Assembly: GCA_963842725.1 (NCBI GenBank)
Contig: CAWJHN010000004.1
Coordinates: 1,922,001-1,986,000, forward strand
Length of the DNA: 64,000 nt
Direction: 5' to 3'
Origin: UBA10649 sp963842725
GTDB lineage: Bacteria > Actinomycetota > Actinomycetes > S36-B12
The notes beneath the pieces are model-generated. The model saw nothing but the letters and a program-made list of their open reading frames with translations, had not been told where the DNA came from and made no database searches. The position numbers and the translations under genes are program-made. Of the stretch, positions 60,496-64,000 are shown piece after piece (within the stretch, counting starts at the first letter, position 1; each line of letters begins with the position of its first letter).

Positions 60496-61704
60496 ATGGA
60501 AGGCGTGAAGGGCCTGCTGCTCGACCGGCGGTTCCGCCTGTTCCTCAGCGCGCGCACGGTGTCGGTCTTCGGAAGCGGCATGGCGCCGATCGCATTGTCC
60601 TTCGCCGTCCTCGGGCTGGACGGACAGGCGACGGAGCTGGGCGTCGTCCTGTCTGCACGGATGCTGGCTCAGATCCTGTTCGTGCTCTACGGCGGGGTGC
60701 TGGCCGACCGGTTCTCCCGGCAGCGCACCATGGTGCTCGCCGACCTCGCCGCCGCCGCCTCCCAGGCGCTGATCGCGACCCTGCTCATCGCCGGGCAGGG
60801 CACGATCGGGGCCCTGATCGTGCTCGCCTTCCTGAACGGCGTGGCCACCGCGATGTTCGAGCCGGCGGCGGAAGGTGTTCTGCCACTGCTCCTCCCGCCG
60901 GTCCTGATCAAGGATGCGCGAGCGATGCTGCAGAGCGGTGAGAACGCCGCCAGGATCCTCGGGACGGCGGGGGCGGGGTTCCTGGTGGTTCTGGCCGGGT
61001 CCGGCTGGGCCCTCATGATCGACGCCGGGACCTTCCTGGTGTCGGCACTGCTGCTGTCCAGGCTGGGCCTGCCGCCGGTGGAACGGGCGGAGCGCAACTC
61101 ACTGCTGGCCGACCTGCGTGGAGGGCTCCGGGAGCTGACCTCCCGGGAATGGATGTGGGTCAGCCTGCTCCAGATCTCGGTGATGAACTTCTGCATCTCC
61201 GGCGGGGTCTTCGTGCTCGGCCCGGTGATCGCCGCCGAGCAGTCGAGCGGTGCCCTCGGCTGGTCCGCGGTGATCGGCATGTACACCATCGGCTTCCTGG
61301 TCGGCAGCCTGCTGGCGCTGCGGGTCAACCCCCGCCTGCCGATGCGTGCGGCCACGGCGTTGAGTCTCGGCATGGCGGTCCCGGTGGCTGTGCTGGCGCT
61401 CGACGCGCCGATCTGGGCGCTGGCCGTGGCCATGTTCGTGACCGGGGTCAGCACCGATGTCGCCTGGGTGCTCTCCAGCGGCGTGACGATGACCCGGATC
61501 CCGGAGGAGGCGCTCTCCCGGGTGGGGGCCTTCGAGACCCTGGCTGCGATGGTCCTGGTGCCGATCGGGTTCGCGTCGGTGGGGCCGATCAGCGCGATCT
61601 TCGGCGTGCAGCAGACCCTGGGCGTCTACGCGCTGATCATGGTCGTGGTCACGCTGATGGCGCTGTCCAACCGGTCGGTGCGCACCGTCACCATGGCGAC
61701 CTGA
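60496..61704 (+). CDS. MFS transporter
   Basis: A 402-residue major facilitator of the enterobactin-exporter/macrolide-efflux type (MFS_3-like). The loop 2-3 motif reads GGVLADRFSRQRTMVLADLAAA. It has about twelve hydrophobic segments; the start is LLLDRRFRLFLSARTVSVFGSGM and ANLSNGVATAMFEPAAEGVLPLL-like sequence follows helix 4. Probably exports a small molecule; the substrate is unknown. ATG after GGGGAAAGG. Confidence 0.9.
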   Translation: MEGVKGLLLDRRFRLFLSARTVSVFGSGMAPIALSFAVLGLDGQATELGVVLSARMLAQILFVLYGGVLADRFSRQRTMVLADLAAAASQALIATLLIAGQGTIGALIVLAFLNGVATAMFEPAAEGVLPLLLPPVLIKDARAMLQSGENAARILGTAGAGFLVVLAGSGWALMIDAGTFLVSALLLSRLGLPPVERAERNSLLADLRGGLRELTSREWMWVSLLQISVMNFCISGGVFVLGPVIAAEQSSGALGWSAVIGMYTIGFLVGSLLALRVNPRLPMRAATALSLGMAVPVAVLALDAPIWALAVAMFVTGVSTDVAWVLSSGVTMTRIPEEALSRVGAFETLAAMVLVPIGFASVGPISAIFGVQQTLGVYALIMVVVTLMALSNRSVRTVTMAT

Positions 61705-61730
61705 ACGGGATCGGCCTGGATCAGCCGGGA

Positions 61731-62645
61731 TCAGCCGGGCCGCCGGGCACGTTCTGCCAGAACGAAATCGGTCAGCCCGTCCGCCAGGGACTGGGCGGCC
61801 TTCTGTCGCCAGGCAGGACGGCGTAACCGGGCGGCGTCCGCGGCGTTGCGCATGTTGGCGCACTCGATGAACACCTTCGGCACCCGGCTCAGGTTCAGCC
61901 CGCCGAGGTCCTTGCGGACGGTGATCGCCTTTCCGCCGCCGGTGTAGGTCGAGTAGGGCTCGCCGGTGCCCCGGGCGTAGGCGGCGCGGACGGCGAGGGC
62001 GAGCCGGCCGGACGGCGCCACGATGGGGGCGTTGGCACCCACCCGGCCCGGGGCGATCACGTGGAACCCGTAGCCGGTGCTGGCGGCGCCGTCGGCGTGG
62101 ATGGAGATCGCGGCGTCGGCCTTGTTCCGGTTGCCGATCGCGGCCCGCTCGGTGATGCATGGGCCGACCCCAGAGTCGCTGGGCCGGGTCAGCACGACGG
62201 TGGCTCCCCGTGCCCGCAGGATCACGGCCAGCCGGTTCGCCATGTCCCAGGTGAAGGCGTGCTCGGCGTAGCCGGCGTTGGACTGGGTGCCGGAGGAGTC
62301 GCAGCGCTTGCGCCCGTTGCCGATGTCGACGAGGCGCGAGACCACCTTGGGGTTGGCGGCGTTGCGCCCGTTGTGGCCGGGGTCGATCACGATCGTCCGG
62401 CCCGCCAGCGGGCGCTTCGCCGCCGCGAGGGAGACGGGCGGCGACGTCGCCGGGGGGCTGGTCAGCGACGGACCCGCGGAACCCGCCGTGGACCTGCTCG
62501 GCCCGGCGCTTGCGGTGCTTGCGGTGCTTGCGGTGATGGCCGAGGTGGGCGCGGCCGTGGCCTCGGTGGCCGAGGACGGCGTCGCGCAGGCGGCCAGCAG
62601 GGTCATCGCGACGGCGGCCAGCAGGCGGGCGGAGGTCGGAGTCAC
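61731..62645 (-). CDS. N-acetylmuramoyl-L-alanine amidase (Amidase_3) lipoprotein
   Basis: A 304-residue secreted lipoprotein with lipobox LLAAC and a Thr/Ser/Ala-rich linker to about residue 75. The amidase_3 domain has the zinc residues in VIDPGHNG, EHAFTWD and SIHADGA, and the catalytic Glu in FIECANMRN. It cleaves the bond between muramic acid and the stem peptide. It is 10 bp downstream of the TsaC gene on the same strand. Confidence 0.93.
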   Translation of the reverse strand: MTPTSARLLAAVAMTLLAACATPSSATEATAAPTSAITASTASTASAGPSRSTAGSAGPSLTSPPATSPPVSLAAAKRPLAGRTIVIDPGHNGRNAANPKVVSRLVDIGNGRKRCDSSGTQSNAGYAEHAFTWDMANRLAVILRARGATVVLTRPSDSGVGPCITERAAIGNRNKADAAISIHADGAASTGYGFHVIAPGRVGANAPIVAPSGRLALAVRAAYARGTGEPYSTYTGGGKAITVRKDLGGLNLSRVPKVFIECANMRNAADAARLRRPAWRQKAAQSLADGLTDFVLAERARRPG

Positions 62646-62655
62646 TCAGGCATCC

Positions 62656-63672
62656 TCACCCATCGGTACCCGTCGCCGCCGCCCTGCTCAGCCGATCGGT
62701 CACCGCGGCGCTCAGCCCGGGGTGGGCGGTGTCGTCCGGCGGGATCGCCACCACCCGGTCGAGTCCGCGCCGGTCGGCCTCCCGCAGTGCCGTGTAGAGC
62801 GTCCGGGCGTACTGCTCGGCCCCCTGCGGGGCGGCGAGCCGGGCTGCCCCCGGTGGTGTGTCCACGGCGACCGGCGCGAGCAGTCCCTGCCGGGTGCCGG
62901 GCGCGGCGGAGGCAAGCAGGCGTTCGGCGTCCGCAGCGTCGTGGGCGAGCACGACGACCGCTCGGGGGGCGTAGTGCGCAGCGAGTGTTCCCGGGGCGCG
63001 CACCCCGGGCCGGGGCGCCGCGGCCAGAGCGACCCCGCCGAGCAGCTCGATCGCCTCGGGGCCGATCGCTCCCAGGCGCAGCAGCGCCGGTGCGCGGCCG
63101 GTGCAGTCCACGATCGTCGACTCGATGCCGACGTCGCTCGCCCCGCCCTCCAGCACGCAGTCCCGGCCGGGCACCAGGTAGGCACCGAGTTCGGTCACGA
63201 CGTCCTCGGCGCGGGTCGGGCTGACCCGTCCGAACCGGTTGGCGGACGGCGCCGCGAGGCCAGGATGGACACGCCCAGTGACGGAGGCGAAGGCGTCCAG
63301 CAGCCGGACGGCGACCGGGTGGGCGGGGCTGCGCAGCCCGACTGTGTCGCCGCCGCCGGTCACCGTGTCGCCGGCCCGGGATGAGCGGGGCAGCACCAGC
63401 GTGAGCGGACCCGGCCACAGCCGATCGGCCAGGTGCACTGCGTAGTCGGGCACGTCGCGGGCCCAGGCTGCAGGGCCGGTAAGGGCTGCTGGGCTGCCCA
63501 CATGCACGATCAGCGGGTGGTCGGCGGGCCGGCCCTTGGCCGCGTAGATCCGCGCCACCGCGTCGGGGTTCTCGGCGTCGGCGGCCAGGCCGTAGACGGT
63601 CTCGGTGGGCATCCCGACCAGTCCGCCGGCCTGCAGGCAGGCCACGGCGACGGCCAGGTCCGAGGTGATCAC
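62656..63672 (-). CDS. L-threonylcarbamoyladenylate synthase
   Basis: A 338-residue enzyme of the TsaC/Sua5 type, which makes threonylcarbamoyl-AMP for the t6A37 modification of ANN-decoding tRNAs. Signatures: GGLVGMPTETVYGLAADA, IYAAKGRPADHPLIVHV, LWPGPLTLVLPRS, SAPSAN-like LAAPSANRFGRVSPT and ESTIVDC. The extra C-terminal Sua5 domain after the APGTLAAHYAP linker shows the long (Sua5) form. Its start is GTG/ATG near 63672. Confidence 0.93.
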   Translation of the reverse strand: MITSDLAVAVACLQAGGLVGMPTETVYGLAADAENPDAVARIYAAKGRPADHPLIVHVGSPAALTGPAAWARDVPDYAVHLADRLWPGPLTLVLPRSSRAGDTVTGGGDTVGLRSPAHPVAVRLLDAFASVTGRVHPGLAAPSANRFGRVSPTRAEDVVTELGAYLVPGRDCVLEGGASDVGIESTIVDCTGRAPALLRLGAIGPEAIELLGGVALAAAPRPGVRAPGTLAAHYAPRAVVVLAHDAADAERLLASAAPGTRQGLLAPVAVDTPPGAARLAAPQGAEQYARTLYTALREADRRGLDRVVAIPPDDTAHPGLSAAVTDRLSRAAATGTDG

Positions 63673-63853
63673 CCCTCCAGTCTCCCAGGCCTGGCGTGGC
63701 TACTGCGACGCGCCGGACGGCTACTCACCGTGGCTGACCCCGGGGTAGGGTTCCGAGCGCCAGAACGGCCGGTGCTGCACAGGTCGACCTAGCTCATCGG
63801 TGAGCGAATCCGTCGTCGGAGCACCCGCTCACCCGACCCTCGTGGAGGCCCAG

Positions 63854-64000
63854 ATGCCGTTGTCGCCCGGAGTGCGCCACACGATGCGCGCCCCGTTGGC
63901 CACGGCGCTGGCGCTGGCGATGACCGGCGGGTTGCTGCTCGGCACGGCACCCGTCGCCGCTGCCGCCTCAACCGGCCCCGTCGTCCCCAAACTGACCTGG
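63854..64000 (+). CDS. secreted protein, N-terminus only (cut by window end)
   Basis: The first 49 codons are visible: a basic N-region (SPGVRHTMRAPLATAL), a hydrophobic core (ALALAMTGGLLLG) and a probable signal peptidase site after APVAAAA. The mature part begins STGPVVPKLTW. The opening would fit a secreted alpha/beta-hydrolase of the tripeptidyl-aminopeptidase type, but too little is visible to assign it. Confidence 0.6.
   Translation, partial: MPLSPGVRHTMRAPLATALALAMTGGLLLGTAPVAAAASTGPVVPKLTW

Overview
The window is a contiguous piece of a very G+C-rich actinobacterial chromosome. Supporting signs are the strong G/C third-position bias, frequent GTG starts, ATGA/GTGA stop-start overlaps, an F420-type (Ddn family) oxidoreductase, a mycothiol-type maleylpyruvate isomerase relative, an RskA-type anti-sigma factor, a DrrB-type ABC-2 permease and a tRNA-Lys without encoded CCA. 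A Kineosporiales- or Micrococcales-like actinomycete is a guess. No transposase, integrase, phage module, rRNA or CRISPR array was found.

Layout. 1-6.9 kb: alpha/beta-fused E1 (cut by the left edge) and lipoyl E2 of a 2-oxoacid dehydrogenase, divergent from a SorC-type sugar regulator, a xylulokinase and a Zn alcohol dehydrogenase. 7-20.6 kb: small metabolic and regulatory genes, including a Ddn-like protein, GNAT, TetR/DUF4386 pair, two divergent quinone-oxidoreductase-like genes, acyl-CoA-binding protein, a large MalT-like (LAL) regulator divergent from a 79-residue protein and a DUF4386 membrane protein, hemolysin III, and an XRE-cupin regulator with a methyltransferase. 20.6-28.1 kb: DUF1801, an orphan ABC-2 permease, DUF2200, GGDEF, M23, ECF sigma/RskA-like anti-sigma, DUF427 and a fasciclin lipoprotein. 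28.1-36.3 kb: a decayed accessory stretch with gene remnants, 3-hydroxyacyl-CoA dehydrogenase, methylglyoxal synthase, tRNA-Lys and a broken AlbA_2/Schlafen-type regulator. 36.5-48.5 kb: LysE exporter, secreted GH3, a TIM-barrel aldolase-like protein with a PfkB kinase, an XRE protein with a nucleotidyltransferase-like tail, a heterodimeric ABC exporter, a methyltransferase and a frame-broken ABC-F ATPase. 48.6-59 kb: DeoR plus 1-phosphofructokinase, a phosphotransferase, a second SorC regulator divergent from a sorbitol/mannitol-type ABC importer and polyol dehydrogenase, then a convergent SDR/MDR pair. 59-64 kb: a repeat-rich anchored protein, MFS, amidase, TsaC/Sua5 and the start of a secreted protein.

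How it fits together. The two SorC regulators have almost the same recognition helix, and both control regions carry the same palindromic core (CGCTCA-N2-TGAGCG or a near match). The xylulokinase/E1-E2 locus at the left and the polyol importer/dehydrogenase locus at the right are therefore probably one split pentitol/hexitol regulon (inference).

Caution. About ten otherwise recognisable genes are broken by single-base-type indels, most of them behaving as +1. Many may be sequence errors. The 28-36 kb stretch also has lost motifs and truncations, so it looks truly decayed. Around 5.9 kb my hand count of positions differed by one base from the reading frames; treat unsupported boundaries as accurate to a base or two.
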